Below are positions 29,713 through 41,842 of a stretch of DNA of 64,000 nt, one piece after another. Origin of the DNA: Magnaporthiopsis rhizophila. Taxonomy: Eukaryota; Ascomycota; Sordariomycetes; Magnaporthales; Magnaporthaceae. How positions within the stretch are numbered: position 1 is the first letter of the stretch; the number at the start of each line of letters is the position of its first letter. The DNA lies in contig PYSS01000104.1 in NCBI GenBank assembly GCA_003049465.1, positions 62,001-126,000 of the forward strand, read 5' to 3'. The notes under the pieces are model-generated. The model did no database searches, had not been told where the DNA came from, and saw only the letters and a program-made list of their open reading frames with translations. A program made the position numbers and the translations under genes.

Positions 29713-32445
29713 TCAGTATTCCTCCACAATGTCGTCCTTACTGAGCTTGTAGCGCCCGCTAGCCCGCGTGCCGATGCGCGCCGAAGACCGCCGCCCACCA
29801 CCACCACCACCGAGAGACAGGATGGCATCGCCAGCTATGCTCTCGCGCGTCGGCCGCTTGAGCGACTTGTTGCTGACCATGTTGACCTCGTGCGGCAGCG
29901 CCATGATGATGTTCCTGTCAGACCCGTACTTGAAGTCGTCGGCCTTTACGTCGTCCGAGTACCTGCGGATCTTGTACGGCTCCTTGGAGCCCGCCAGCAC
30001 CTTCTTGAGACTCCACTCGACCACGTACGGGCCCGTGGCCGTGATGATCTGCGTCTCCTCCTGTCCTGAGCCCGTGTTGAACTTGGCCGGCGTCATCGAG
30101 ACGCCCTTGCCCGTCTCGTGCGCAAACTGCGCCACGTGCTCGGGCCGGAGCGCCAGTCGCCTCGGCTGCGGCTTGTCCGTCGCCGCGAAGCTCTTCTCGA
30201 AGCCGAGCTTGCCCTCATTCTTGCCGCCCTTCTGCATCGCGTCGATGAGCAGCAGGTACGTGCGGCATGTGCCTAGCACCCAGCGGCCATCGGCCGACAC
30301 GTCGAGGCCGATGATGGGCTCGCCTAGGGCGGGGATGTGCGTCTTCGCGTTGATGCCCAGCCGGTCAAACAGCCGGATGTCGCCCTTGTTGGACGCCACC
30401 GCAATGTGACCCTTCTCCGTCGTCGCCACTGACGAGAAGTCGTTCTTGCTTACATATTGCTTCAGCTGACTATCCACAAGCTTGGTCCCTGACAGGCGCG
30501 GGTCGATTCGGTAGAGAGCGTTGCGCGAGATTCCCAAAAAGGTCGGCTCGTGCGTCATCTGCGCGAACTTGTTCTCCGGGGCGAACGTCACAACGGGGAT
30601 GTCTTCGTGCACATTCCACTCGTCCACAACTTTGCCGTACTCGAGGTCCATGCGGAAAAGTTTGTTCGGGTCCGCCTCGTTCTGCAAAATCATGTTGCGA
30701 TCCTCGTTGTGGAGCATGACCTTCTTGGGACTAAACAGCTTGCCGTCCGGCGTCTCGACCTTGGAAATGTTGGTCGAGAACTCGAGCTTGTTGCTGGGCG
30801 TGTGCTTGAACACGCCAATCTGCGAGCCGCGCACAACAAACGACCGGTCGTGCTTGTAGCCCACCGCCAAAGATTTGTTGACGGCCGTGTCCTTGGGCTT
30901 GACATCAACGTCGTCGTCTTCTTCGTCGCTATCGTAGTGCTCGCTCCGGGCAGCGTCGTCCTCCTCATCCTCCTCTTCCTCTTCCTCCGCTTCTTCCTCC
31001 TCTTGCTGAAGCTGTGCGGCCGCCTCGTCTTCCTCAATGTCATCCATGGCGAGCTCGGCGAAAGCGTCCGTGATGTAGTCCTGGTCCTTCTCCTTCATCT
31101 TGGCCCACTTTGTCTCGTTCAGCTTCTCCCAGATGGCCCTAAGGAGTCCCTCCTGGAAGCGCTCCATAGTGGCCTGGTCTTTGAACCGGATCAGCCATGA
31201 GTATGCCTGTCCCTCGCTCACGAACTGGTTGAAGATGAATGACAGGAACTCGAAGTTGAAGACCGGGTTTATATCGCCAGATATGTCAATGCCCACCCAG
31301 TCCCGGTCCTCGCTCGATATCTGCAGCCAATACTGCCAGTCTCCCGTCTCAGAGACCACAGCCCTGACTGAGGCATCCTGTAGCAGAAACGAGCCGGACA
31401 CGAAATCGAAAAAGTGTAGTTCGCCTAGCTCGGCGGCCAGTATCTCCCTGGCCTCGGGCTGCTCGGTAGGCGCCGCGGGGGCAGCGGTGCTCTTAGCCTT
31501 GCCCTTGTCCTTTGACGGCGTGGCTTGCGGACTAGAGGTGGCAGCCGTGGCTGGGGATGAGGCAGCCGGTGATGCGGGTGCTGCCTTTGCCGCCGATCTC
31601 TTGACCGGGGTGTTGGCGAGTACGTTCTTGCTCGAGAACATTGAGTCGGTCGATTCGATTGAGCGGGTCAAGGTCGGGCCGTGCAAAGGGCTGGCAGGCG
31701 GGATGGGCTGCTCGTCGAACTCGAACTGGAGCAGATCGTCCTCGGACGCGGTGGTATGGGGCTTCCGGTATTTGCGTTCGTACTGGCACTGCCGGGCAAT
31801 GCGTACGAAGGCGTCGACCTGTGCGGGGGACGTGTCGGTGCGGTCGCAGACGAATTCGTAGACGTCACCCGCGTCACCACTCAGGTCGCGCCAGCAGAGA
31901 ACCTTCTCGCCACCGCCGCCTCGGTTCTCGAATCGGAAGTGGAGAGCCTCGTCGAGCAAAAACGTCTTTTCGTCGCGTTCCGAGGCGAGGGCGTCCTCCT
32001 CGGCTTCGTCGCCTTCCTCCTCAGCCAGAAGCTCGGCCTCGCCTTCCTCGTAAGCACGCTGGACGACGAGCTGGTATTGGAAATCCTGGGCAGTCTTTCG
32101 GATGCGAGCGGCTGCGTCTTTGAAGATGAGCTCCGAGTACCCCTTGGGGGAGAGCGGTCGGACGAGGTAGAGTTGGCCCTGGGGGAGCTCAGAGAGTGCC
32201 TCCTGGCTGCTGGAGCCGAAGATGAGCTTGGCGGCTGTGGAGGTGGAAATGTCAGTGCCTGGTGGGGACCGCAGGGATCGCGAGAATGATGGGCTAAGCG
32301 AACATGGAAATGGCCTGTGAGGAAATAGGAAAGAAAGAAATAAAAGGCTTTGCACACGGGAACCGCGCATGGGACATAATGGAATGGGCAGTTGCATGTC
32401 AAGCCATCGGGGTGGGCGGCACCTACCGTTTCGAACCAAAAACAT
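29713..32445 (-). CDS. VID27: VID27 family cytoplasmic protein (846 aa, 2 exons)
   Basis: Exon 1 is 32445-32427 (19 nt) and exon 2 is 32234-29713. The 192-nt intron (GTAGGT...CCACAG) splices to give MFLVRNAAKLIFGSSSQEA, the usual fungal VID27 start. The N-terminal part (SELPQGQLYLVRPLSPKGYS) and a PH-like middle are followed by a Glu/Asp-rich stretch (QQEEEEAEEEEEEDEEDDAA). The C-terminal half is the conserved VID27 beta-propeller-like domain (GVFKHTPSNKLEFSTNISKV, VEWSLKKVLAG). Yeast Vid27 is a cytoplasmic protein named from vacuolar import and degradation of fructose-1,6-bisphosphatase; its biochemical role is poorly known. Length is normal for the family. A longer in-frame extension upstream of exon 2 is intron and promoter sequence. 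Confidence 0.92.
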   Translation of the reverse strand: MFLVRNGRCRPPRWLDMQLPIPLCPMRGSRVQSLLFLSFLFPHRPFPCSLSPSFSRSLRSPPGTDISTSTAAKLIFGSSSQEALSELPQGQLYLVRPLSPKGYSELIFKDAAARIRKTAQDFQYQLVVQRAYEEGEAELLAEEEGDEAEEDALASERDEKTFLLDEALHFRFENRGGGGEKVLCWRDLSGDAGDVYEFVCDRTDTSPAQVDAFVRIARQCQYERKYRKPHTTASEDDLLQFEFDEQPIPPASPLHGPTLTRSIESTDSMFSSKNVLANTPVKRSAAKAAPASPAASSPATAATSSPQATPSKDKGKAKSTAAPAAPTEQPEAREILAAELGELHFFDFVSGSFLLQDASVRAVVSETGDWQYWLQISSEDRDWVGIDISGDINPVFNFEFLSFIFNQFVSEGQAYSWLIRFKDQATMERFQEGLLRAIWEKLNETKWAKMKEKDQDYITDAFAELAMDDIEEDEAAAQLQQEEEEAEEEEEEDEEDDAARSEHYDSDEEDDDVDVKPKDTAVNKSLAVGYKHDRSFVVRGSQIGVFKHTPSNKLEFSTNISKVETPDGKLFSPKKVMLHNEDRNMILQNEADPNKLFRMDLEYGKVVDEWNVHEDIPVVTFAPENKFAQMTHEPTFLGISRNALYRIDPRLSGTKLVDSQLKQYVSKNDFSSVATTEKGHIAVASNKGDIRLFDRLGINAKTHIPALGEPIIGLDVSADGRWVLGTCRTYLLLIDAMQKGGKNEGKLGFEKSFAATDKPQPRRLALRPEHVAQFAHETGKGVSMTPAKFNTGSGQEETQIITATGPYVVEWSLKKVLAGSKEPYKIRRYSDDVKADDFKYGSDRNIIMALPHEVNMVSNKSLKRPTRESIAGDAILSLGGGGGGRRSSARIGTRASGRYKLSKDDIVEEY

Positions 32446-33339
32446 CTTCGCTTGCGGGTGCGGGAAGCACTCCTCCCGTTGTTCGAATTGGCTGTGGATT
32501 GGTAGCGTCGGCGGACGGGCTTGCGTGCGAAAAGCGTGCGGGATGGGGTTTATATCGGCGCGTTGCTCATCGCGTTTTGGCAAGCTGATTGTCGAGGAGC
32601 CTGTGCTGGTGTGAAAGGAAGGCCACAAAGACTGGAACGCGGACGCTGCCTGGCTTCGGAATGGCTTTTGGAGGCAGCAGCAGCCTGACCCTGCTTCTAC
32701 GGGCACACAGACCTGACACTTTCAGCTGCAACTGCGTCATAACAGATGGAGAGGCCTGGAAATATTTGGGTGATGGAGGGGTAACCGAAGCTGTGGCGGT
32801 GCATCTAAAACCGCTGCGAGACGCCACCTTCACGCCAATTGGACAGAAAGGCCAGCCATAATCTCCACAACAGGGTACCTCTGCGTCACCTCGGGGACCG
32901 CGTGACCTTTGATGTCGATCGTTGCCACGCCAGTCCCTAGCATCAATAAGAGCGTGAAAGCCGTATTTGTTGAAGAATTCCCATTTACGCCAGGCTCTGG
33001 GCTGGCAGTCTCTTGTTATAAATGGCGGAATGCTTCCTGTTATTCCTTTTTCCTACGCACACGACACAGAAAGGGAAATTAGAGTATGGGAAGGGTACAA
33101 GAAACAGTAGGGGTATTAACAGTGCAAGTTCATGTTATGGATGCGTTATGATAAGCGTTGTTGAGCTGTGAGGTACTCGTCTGGGTACTGGTTATCCAAT
33201 CATTCTACATCGTTCGCTGGCTCTCGGAAGTCTGTCACCGACTCATTTGCTTATACAAGGCCAAGGGGAATTTGCTCCGACGAGGATATCGGTATGCGCG
33301 CACGCTGCCACCAGGTCCTTCATTATGTCTCCACCTGTC
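32446..33339. other. Intergenic, no gene recognised
   Basis: Holds the VID27 promoter side and the 3' flank of the flavoprotein gene. No convincing open frame or RNA gene. Confidence 0.45.
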
Positions 33340-35206
33340 TCAGTCCTGTCCACCCAAAACGGCCTGCTGTCCATCTCCGTCCAGCGGACCAGGCATCGTC
33401 TGCGCGCCACCTACTTTCTCGACGGCCCCGAAGGAGAGAACCGCATCGTCAACCAGCAGTCTCGCCACGTTCTTGCCCATCAGCGCGCTCGTCTCCATCG
33501 TCGAGATGAAGCTCTCGATCCCAGAGGTGTAATAGAGGCCGTCGCCAAGAACCGGGTCCTGGAAGGTGACACGCGGCAGTCCTTTGGGGTACGAATGGAA
33601 GACGTGAGCGTATATCCACGAGATTGGCTCGACCGCTTGTGCCTGCGCCTCGCCTTCGGCTGGGACAGTGAACGTTTCCGGTACGGGCACGCCAAGCAGC
33701 GAGGAGAGGAATTCGGCAGTGACCTTCTCCGGTGAGAATATCTTGTACAGATATTCGACGCCTTCTGTCTTGGGATTCTTCAGTGTCCTGAGCGTGCTGA
33801 TCGAAAAGAAGCCAGCCTTCCCCGCCCCTGAGGCTCCAGATGAGCCGTCCTCGCCCTCGGCCAGCGTCGTCAACACGGTCGTCGGAGCCGTGGTGCCGGG
33901 CGCGAGGCCGAAAAATTCGGGACTAAGGCGGAAGGGAGACGTGAACAAGGTAACGTGCAGCTTGACGTATGGAATCTCGTCGATGGTTTGTTTTAGGACG
34001 TCTTTGCCGGCTTCGATGTTGCTAAATTGGTAAGGGTTCGCAAGGATGACCTTGTCGAAAACGAGCGGCTCTGCATCGTTCGGAGAAAGCTGACCCGCGG
34101 GGTCTGACGGCTTGGTTCGGATGAGGTACCTAGAACGGGTGTTCTGTTTCTCCCTTTCGGATTCCAGCCCGATGTAGTCGACAGAGGTGTTGAACCGGAT
34201 GGAAGCCCCCGAGTCCTTGACCATAGCGGCAAAGATCTGCCAGTTCCCGCCAGCTACCTGAGATGCACCGTCAGGGGCGATGGACACCTGAATCATTGGC
34301 GTTAGCATGGCATTATATCACAAATAAGATATTATTTGCTGTGGCCTCTTACCATTGTCTCTAACCCGTGGATCTCGTCAAGATTGGAAGCATAGTTGAC
34401 ACGTGTAGCGGCCTGTATAAGATCGTGTGCAAACCGAGCATCGATCTGGGGAGACGTCAGACGAAGTCGCATAGGGGTAGGTATATTCTGCTATACATAG
34501 GTCCTCATGTGTTTCCCCTATCGCCCTTGTACGATATCCCTTCACACAAATGTGCACAACGGGCGATAGTGGGGCAAGTACTTACGTTGTTTTGAGCCAG
34601 AAATTGGTCTCCCGTCAATGCGGTAAAGTAGGTCAGGTTGAGCTCGTAGGAGGCGGTCGTCAGGGAGCGAAAGGGAAAGTTTGGGGCTTCGTAAAGCTTG
34701 AGAAACCGGGCTACGGTGCCCTTCATGAGCTGTTGGGCCCTGTAAGGGGCGAGGCCATATTTCCAGAACAGCTTGGCCAGATTCCACCAGTCGTACTGCG
34801 AGCTGTCCTGCTGGTAGACGAAGCCTTGGCCGTCCCAAATAGCGAGCAGCTCGTCCTCATCCGGGCCTGGTACGCGAAGGGAGAGGTTGAATTGGTGGAC
34901 GGCGTCCCAGAGGATGTGGTTGAGTTGGATGAAGATGGATGCCCCAAGCTCCACCGCGATGCTCGGATCATCGTACGGCGCCACGGTCAGGGTCCGCCCG
35001 CCTACGCGGTCAGTCCTCTCGAAGATGGTGACATTGATTGGGATGTTTGCCTCGGCGGCAAACTTGCGGATATGGTATGCGGCTGAAGAGCCCGCGGCGC
35101 CGGCTCCGATAATCGCAACCTGCTGAGGCTTGGAGTTTGTTGATTCGTGGGCATGGGAAAGGAAACCGCCCAGGCCCAACAGTGTTAGGCTCCAGCTGAG
35201 TTTCAT
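33340..35206 (-). CDS. Prenylcysteine oxidase-like FAD protein (553 aa, 3 exons)
   Basis: Exons 35206-34586, 34445-34353 and 34287-33340, all phase 0, 1662 nt in total. The start is at MKLSWSLTLLGLGGFLSHAH, a signal peptide. An FAD-binding Rossmann motif follows (VAIIGAGAAGSSAAYHI, about 30-46), with FERTDRVGGRTLTV shortly after. The last exon carries the prenylcysteine lyase domain, including SWIYAHVFHSYPKGLPRVTF and the FAD-contacting end LGDGLYYTSGIESFISTMET. Prenylcysteine oxidases cleave the thioether of farnesyl- or geranylgeranyl-cysteine released when prenylated proteins are degraded, giving cysteine, an aldehyde and H2O2; the animal enzyme is lysosomal, consistent with the signal peptide here. 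The substrate of this fungal member is inferred from family only. Confidence 0.9.
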
Positions 35207-35910
35207 CTTGTCGAGCGGCTCATAAGCGACGTGGAATATCAGTGAAATCCAAGGCGCCAAAGGAGTCAGGAGGCGCGAGAAAAAGCGCGAATAATGTGCA
35301 GCAGCTCCAACAAAAGAGGTACGGCAGACGCGGGAGTATAATCTGTGTGCGACCGAAGCAAGGAGGCTGGCGGTTGCCTGGTATCTGGGATCAAGTGGCG
35401 TTCAGATGCTTGTCAGCTCAGGGGTGGCCCTCACGGGCTTTGAATAAAGTCAGCTCGCTTGGGGCTGCTTGCTGAAAATGGAGAATGCTCGCTTGGGTCA
35501 CAATATGCAGCTTCATATGGGATACACAGCTACAAACCCGCCTTTTTTACGATATGGGCGACACCAAGAACTATCATGACCTGATCTGTTCGTCGGCCCA
35601 TTCACTGCCTGGAGACCGAGCCCAAAGCTTCGGGAGCGGGTACAAATATCCCTGTATGTTTTAGGGGACAAGCAATGTACAAAAGTCCCCACAGCGTATC
35701 TATTCCTGATTGGCCGAAGCTCCCCACCCCTGTCGCTGGTCTCCAAGCTGCAAGGCGGGCAGGCAGCACAGACAAAAAAAAGTCGCTGTCCCGCCATCGC
35801 GGTGCGTCCAAAAAATTGGGAGAGCATCAGGACGGCAAAATTGAGGGGCTCCAACCGACCAGCTTTGACGGTCCTAGAAACCCAACCGCGCCAAAATAAA
35901 GACATACGCC
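35207..35910. other. Divergent promoter region between flavoprotein and CCT6
   Basis: About 700 bp between two genes read outwards. No gene recognised. Confidence 0.45.
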
Positions 35911-37946
35911 ATGTCTGCCGCCCAGCTCCTCAACCCCAAGGCCGAGTCGAGGGTACGTTGGTCCTGCTCAAGTGCTCTGGGGGGGTCCTGTCCCATACTG
36001 ACGTTTGGTGCGGGCAGCGGCGGGGTGAGGCTCTCCGAGTCAACATTAGCGCGGGCGAGGGTCTCCAAGATGTCCTGAAGTCCAACCTCGGCCCCCTGGG
36101 GACCATAAAGATGTGAGCCATCTTCGACTCTTGCGTCTAGCACGACGCTTCCGACTAACACCGTTTCCTTGCCCAGGCTTGTCGACGGCGCGGGACAGGT
36201 AACCAAACCTCCTACCACCTTCCTTCTCTCCGATCGAGCCGCACCACACACTCCTGACGTGCGCCGCCCTTCTGCTAACCGCCGACGCGCCAGATCAAAC
36301 TTACCAAGGATGGCAATGTCCTCCTCCGTGAGATGCAAATACAAAATCCCACCGCCGTTATGATTGCTCGCGCTGCGACCGCCCAGGACGACATCTGCGG
36401 AGACGGAACTACTTCGGTTGTCCTACTTGTTGGCGAGCTGCTGAAGCAGGCAGAGAGGCATATCCAGGAGGGTCTGCACCCCAGGATCATCGCCGATGGT
36501 TTCGAGGTTGCCAAGAACGAGGCACTCAAGGTAGGCCGTCGCTGCCCGCGTCGCCCAAGAGACATCCGTTCGCCGATGCCCATGCCGGCTCGCAACTGAC
36601 CACGACTACGGACACGTACAGTTCCTCGACACGTTCAGAATTCCCAAGTCTGCCGACCGGGAACTTCTTATCAGCGTCGCCAGGACATCGCTGGCCACCA
36701 AGCTGAATGCGACACTCGCCAATAAACTTACGCCCGACATTGTCGATGCCGTCCTCGCCATCTACAAGGCCCCGGCCAAACCCGACCTACATATGGTTGA
36801 GATTATGAAGATGCAGCATCGCACGGCCTCGGAGACTCAGATGATCAAGGGACTGGTTCTGGACCACGGCGCGAGGCACCCCGACATGCCCAAGCGGCTC
36901 GAGAACGCTTTCATACTGACGCTCAACGTCGGTCTCGAGTACGAGAAGTCCGAGATCAACTCTGGATTCTTCTATAACAGTGCTGAGCAGCGTGACAAGC
37001 TGGTTGAGAGCGAGCGGAGACACGTCGACGCCAAGCTCAAGAAGATCGTGGATCTCAAGAAGGAGGTGTGCGGAAACGACCCCAAGAAGAGCTTCGTGAT
37101 TGTGAACCAAAAGGGCATCGATCCGCTGTCGCTCGACGTACTGGCAAAGAACGGCATCTTTGCGCTGCGTCGAGCTAAGCGGCGCAACATGGAGCGCCTG
37201 CAGCTCATCGCTGGCGGTGTGGCACAGAACAGTGTCGAGGATCTCTCGCCCGAGATTCTCGGTTGGGCAGGCCTGGTGTATGAGCAGCAGCTTGGCGAGG
37301 AGAAGTACACCTTCATTGAGGAGGTCAAGGATCCGAAGTCGGTCACCATTCTGATCAAGGGCCCCAACGCCCACACCATCACGCAAATCACCGATGCTGT
37401 GCGCGATGGCCTGCGCAGCGTTTACAACGCCATCGTCGACAAGAGTGTCGTTCCAGGCGGTGGCGCGTTCCAGGTCGCATGCGCCTCCCACCTCCGTAGC
37501 GACGCCTTTTCGCGGACCGTTAAAGGCAAGGGCAAGTGGGGTGTCCAAGCCTTTGCGGACGCTCTGCTCATTATCCCGAAGACGCTTGCTGCCAATGCAG
37601 GACATGACATCCAGGAGTCATGTAAGTGGCCGGGTCCCTTGCAGCCCAACTATCCCCGCCCTTTCCTTGGAGGAGGCTTGCTAACATCTGCTTCTACCCG
37701 CTTTCAGTGGCTGCTTTGCAGGATGACTATGCTGAGGGCAACGCGTTCGGTCTGGATCTGCAATCTGGTGGCACAATGGATCCCACGCTGGAGGGTGTCT
37801 ACGACTCGTTCCGCGTGCTGAGAAACTGCATAGCGTCCAGCACTGGGATTGCGTCTAACCTGCTGCTGTGCGACGAGATGCTAAAGGCGCGGCAGATGGG
37901 AAGGCAGGGAGGGCCGGGTCCTGGCATGGACGGGCCCGAGGAGTAG
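35911..37946 (+). CDS. CCT6: T-complex protein 1 subunit zeta (chaperonin CCT6; 544 aa, 6 exons)
   Basis: Zeta subunit of the eukaryotic cytosolic chaperonin TRiC/CCT, which folds actin, tubulin and WD40 proteins using ATP. Exons 35911-35952, 36018-36112, 36177-36198 (22 nt), 36294-36530, 36622-37621 and 37708-37946, total 1635 nt, in frame. It begins MSAAQLLNPKAESRRGEALR, like yeast CCT6 (LLNPKAES). The ATP-binding motif GDGTTSVVLLVGELL lies in exon 4, the apical domain in exon 5, and the conserved VVPGGGAFQVA (about residue 400) and DIQESLAALQDDY near the end. Several introns clustered near the 5' end are usual for conserved fungal genes. The short C-terminal GRQGGPGPGMDGPEE matches the flexible Gly-rich tails of CCT subunits. 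Confidence 0.95.
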
Positions 37947-38324
37947 GCTGGGTTTGGACTCGGCACAGATACGATACCATTCACTGTACCCATACTATCG
38001 GAACTGGCTACTGGATCTCGAGGTGTTTAACGGCAGGGTGAATAAAAAGTTTAGGCCGCACAGCTTCGTATTAGGTTGGTCTCAAATTCTAGCTACTTCG
38101 AGAGTTGGGCAACCCCTTGCTAGACGAGGTTTCCCTCCTTACACGTACCTGTGCACAAGAAAATCCATCTATGCGCGCGCTGCGGGACACTTTTTTTCGC
38201 CATCGTGCCCCGCGGTTGCTGCGGTCGGAAAAATCCTGCCCCACCACGCGCCGCCTCCAACACGAGGCGGCACTTGCGTCCAAGTCAACTTTTGTTTTCC
38301 GCTCCATACGCAAAACAAAACAAT

Positions 38325-39741
38325 ATGGTTTCCTACGATAGTGACTCCTCTGGAGAGGACGAGCAGTTCACCGAAACCAATGTGCTTCTTGGCTACACCT
38401 CCAAAGATGCAGGCAGCGAGACCGTGAGCCGCTTGGGAGGACGTCCGGTTCGTGCCCTCGTCCAAATCCCTTCTTTCGAAACGACGCGCTAAACTCCTGC
38501 CGTTCTCGCACCTACACGTACAGGACTGGCTCGTCGCCGACAAGCCACCGACGGCGGCGCTGGCACGGTGCAAGGTCTGCAAAGACATCACGGTCCTCCT
38601 GCTGCAGCTCAACGGCGAGCTGCCCGAGCGGTTCCCCGGCCACGAGAGGCGTCTCTACGTCTTTGCCTGTCGCAAGAAGTCGTGTCGGCGCCAGGCGGGC
38701 TCCGTCCGCGCTATAAGAGGCCTCAGGGTTTCTGGTGAGGCGGCGGCTGCTGCCGAGAAGAAGCAGGCGGCGGAGAAACAAAAGGCGGCGGCTGCCAAGG
38801 AGGCGTCGAAGCCTGTCGCCAGCACAGGCCTGGGGGAGTCGCTGTTCGGCGTCAAGGCGCCGGCGGGCGGTGCGGGTGGCGTCAACCCCTTTGCCGCACC
38901 CACGCCCGGCGCAAATCCCTTTTCCTCGGCGCCGCAGGCTTCTCCTGCCAACCCATTTAGCACGAAGCCCGCCGAGAATGAGAAGCAAAAGAATGAGGAA
39001 AAGCAACAAAACGAAGAGTCCAAATCAGAAAAGGCCGCAGCCGAACTGCCCCAGACCTTCGCCGAGAAGCTGGCCCTCAACAACCCCCAAGTGTCTGGCC
39101 CCCCACCACCACCAGAGCCGTGGCCAGCCGAGTCGGAGCCGGGCCAGCCACGGCCGTACCCGGTATCCTGGATCGCCGAGGCCGAGTACGAGACGCTAGA
39201 TCCGTGGCCGATGCCGGCCGTCCCGACGGGCCCGACGGCCATGGAGCTGGACGAGGAAGAGGCCGGCAGCGGCAGCGGTGGCAAAGGCAAAGGCAAAGCC
39301 AAGGAGGACAAGGAAGTGTTCGAGTCGAGCATGGACACGGACTTTCAAAAGTTCGCCGACACCGTCGGCCAGAACCCGGACCAGGTCATCCGGTACGAGT
39401 ACGCGGGGAACCCTTTGCTCTACAGCCGCGACGATGACGTCGGCCGCGCGTTGGCGGGCGCCGCCGAGGACAACAGGGCGGTCAAGGGCGCGCGTGGGGT
39501 GCCGCCCTGCGCAAACTGCGGCGCCGCTAGGGTGTTTGAGGTGCAGCTCACGCCGCAGGCCATTGTGGACCTCGAGGACGGTGACGACGACGCCGACGTC
39601 CTCGACGGCATGGACTGGGGCACCATCATTGTTGGCGTGTGCTCGCGCGACTGCCAGGAGAGGACTGTGGGTGACGGGGAGGCAGGGTATCTGGAGGAGT
39701 GGGCGGGTGTGCAGTGGGAGGAGCTTATGGTGAAGAGGTGA
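38325..39741 (+). CDS. TSR4: TSR4/PDCD2-like 40S ribosome biogenesis protein (446 aa, 2 exons)
   Basis: Exon 1 is 38325-38447, exon 2 is 38524-39741; the intron has GTTCGT and TACAG ends. The start MVSYDSDSSGEDEQFTETNV leads to LGYTSKDAGSETVSRLGGRP-DWL, the N-terminal PDCD2 signature. A zinc-binding module follows (CKVCKDITVLLLQLNGELPE, then FPGHERRLYVFACRKKSCRR). The centre is Ala/Lys/Glu-rich and disordered, with FAAPTPGANPF-type repeats. The C-terminal PDCD2_C domain begins DTDFQKFADTVGQNPDQVIR and holds PCANCGAARVFEVQLTPQAI and a second Cys cluster (CSRDC). Yeast Tsr4 binds Rps2 co-translationally and is needed for 40S subunit assembly; the same job is inferred here. The symbol follows yeast naming. 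Confidence 0.88.
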
Positions 39742-40342
39742 AGAGGCACACCAGGATGAGCGTGGGCAGTGAGGTTGCCTGTGCAGGCGCGCCGCCCAGA
39801 TAAAAGTCTGCGGTTACCTAAAGCCAGTCGGAACACGCACCATCCAACCGTATCCTTTAGGCCGCCTTTCCTCTTTCCCATATGCCTTCCTGTTTCCTAT
39901 CACCCTGAAAAGAGCGCAGGTTTTCATTTGGTGGAACTTGGCTGGTTAGCGTCCAGTGACGGACCCTAGATAGAGAACCTCTGGGATAGAAAGAGGAGCA
40001 TTCCAGTGCCATTGATGTCAATCCCCAGATTCCTCTGCCGCCTAATCCCATATCGATCCGTGACACCAACCAGTAGAACGACAGAGCTACCCCTTTCACA
40101 GAGGCAATCGCCTGCACATCAGTTCTATTCCTGTGACGATGTGAGAGCACCCAGGGCATGACACCGCCTCCGATCCCCCATCCTAACCCGAACCGTAACG
40201 CCTAAGCTTTTTTTGCCATTTAAATGCATCCCTGATCACCCTCCCGATGATTTCATCCCCACACCTGCTTCAAATAGGAGCGCGGGCTGGGGATGGATAT
40301 AAGCGAGAGATTTGTGCTGGAAACACGACTGCCAACCCCACT
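39742..40342. other. Convergent intergenic region, no gene recognised
   Basis: About 600 bp between the 3' ends of the TSR4-like and eIF3k genes. No open frame with coding character. Confidence 0.45.
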
Positions 40343-41357
40343 TCATGCAGTCTCCTCCCATGACCTCCTCAGGACCCTTGAGAACATCTCGACGTTGACG
40401 TCCTCGCGTATCTCGGCCTTCTTGGCCTCGTTGTCCGGGTTCTTGGGCACGGTGATGGTGGTGCCCTCGACGGTCCAGCCGCAGGTCTCGGCCAGGAACT
40501 TGCGGAGGGCGGCGTCGCTGAGGCCGAGCCAGTCCTCGAGCAGGGGGAGCTGGATCTCGCGGAAGGCCTGGCTGGCCAGGACGGCGATGCGGGTGCGGAT
40601 CATGTCCTCGAAGCCCTTGATGTCGGTCGTCAGGTCGGCGTACAGGTCGTCGCTCTCGATGGTGACCCAGAAGCGCGCGTACTGGGCGCCCTCGAGCTGC
40701 AGGTTCAGGTCGCGCAGCTTGCCCACCGCCTCGGACAACTCCGTCGGCTGCGCGAGCGCCGAGGGGCTGATGAGGTGCATGGCCTGGCTGAACTGCGACG
40801 ATGGGAACTGCGTCATGGACTTGACCAGGATGTTGGTCACCACCTCCTCCTTGATGCGGTCGGGGTTAAGCTGGTACCTGTGTCGGGGGGGCGGCAGCAG
40901 GGGATGGGTCAGCCATGCTTGCACATTTATTGTAACGCGGGCGTGGTTGCCAGAAAAAAGATCCTCTGCACTTGGAGGAGATCAGGGGTCACTAGTTGAC
41001 TTCAGGCTCCCCGCGCGAGGCCCCGGAGCCGGGACGCCAGAAGCACCCGGGCACGCGGCGACCCCACGGGGGATACATCAGGTAATAGGAAACGTTTATA
41101 AACGCATCATGTAGAAGATGCCGAGGATCGCGATGGACGCGGGGAAGCAGGATGCCAGCAAAGAATGAGCAGGAGTGACCGTACAGCTTCAGCAGTGTCC
41201 TGTTCGCATTGCAGTCGCAGAACTTCTCCTCGCACTGGAGGGTCAGGTAGCTCTCGAGGGTGCCGACGGCCTCGGGGTTGTACCTCTCGAGGCCGTTGAT
41301 GATGTTGGTGATGTAGTCGGGCCGCTCGGGCGGATCCTCGGCGTTGGGCAAGCGCAT
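40343..41357 (-). CDS. Eukaryotic translation initiation factor 3 subunit K (235 aa, 2 exons)
   Basis: Exon 1 is 41357-41185, exon 2 is 40877-40343. The 307-nt intron is long for this genome (GTACGG donor, ACACAG acceptor). Joined, the sequence runs RPDYITNIINGLERYNPEAV, then TLLKLYQLNPDR across the junction, both family hallmarks. The chain then forms the HAM/PCI-like helical fold (FWVTIESDDLYADLTTDIKG, LASQAFREIQLPLLEDWLGL). Length is close to that of other eIF3k proteins. eIF3k is a non-essential peripheral subunit of the eIF3 octamer, absent from budding yeast but usual in filamentous fungi. Acts in the cytosol on 40S initiation complexes. Confidence 0.92.
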
Positions 41358-41842
41358 TTTGTGGTTCGGTCTCGGATCGGAGGCTTCGGCCGGTTGGTAT
41401 CAAGGAGAGGGACGGAGGCGGAAAGCGGCAGGGAAAGGAGGCGGGTGTTTGCGACGGCGGCAACGATATGATGGAGGGGGATCGCTGGCCGTGGTTTTTT
41501 AGGTGGGGCGGCTAGACCACACACGATATTTCGTTTTGGTGTGTGGTGCTAAATGTTGAAATTCCGAATTTAGATTAGCGCGGAAGCCACGTGACCCCGC
41601 GGCAGCCTGGTGACGCCAGTTGCGCTTGATGACTTCACAGTTCGTGGCGCCTGCAGCTCTTAGCGCGCCAACTCTCCCTACCGCTTAGCGTTAGCAGCTC
41701 CGATCTCAGCGACAGGCATGCCATACACACATATAGTCATGGAAATACCCTATGCTTGCCTGCCATAACACTTGTTCTATCGCGGATGCATAGAAAATCT
41801 CTTGCTCCTTCGCGCGCTTTCGTTCCCTTGTAAGCTCTTCCA
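41358..41842. other. Divergent promoter region between eIF3k and DNA ligase I
   Basis: About 485 bp. GCGCGCCAA at 41663-41671 resembles an E2F/MBF-type cell-cycle site, which would suit a DNA replication gene, but the match is loose. A CACGTG occurs at about 41590. Confidence 0.3.

Noticed and set aside
31100..31861. 253-codon plus-strand open frame
   Set aside because: Antisense to VID27.
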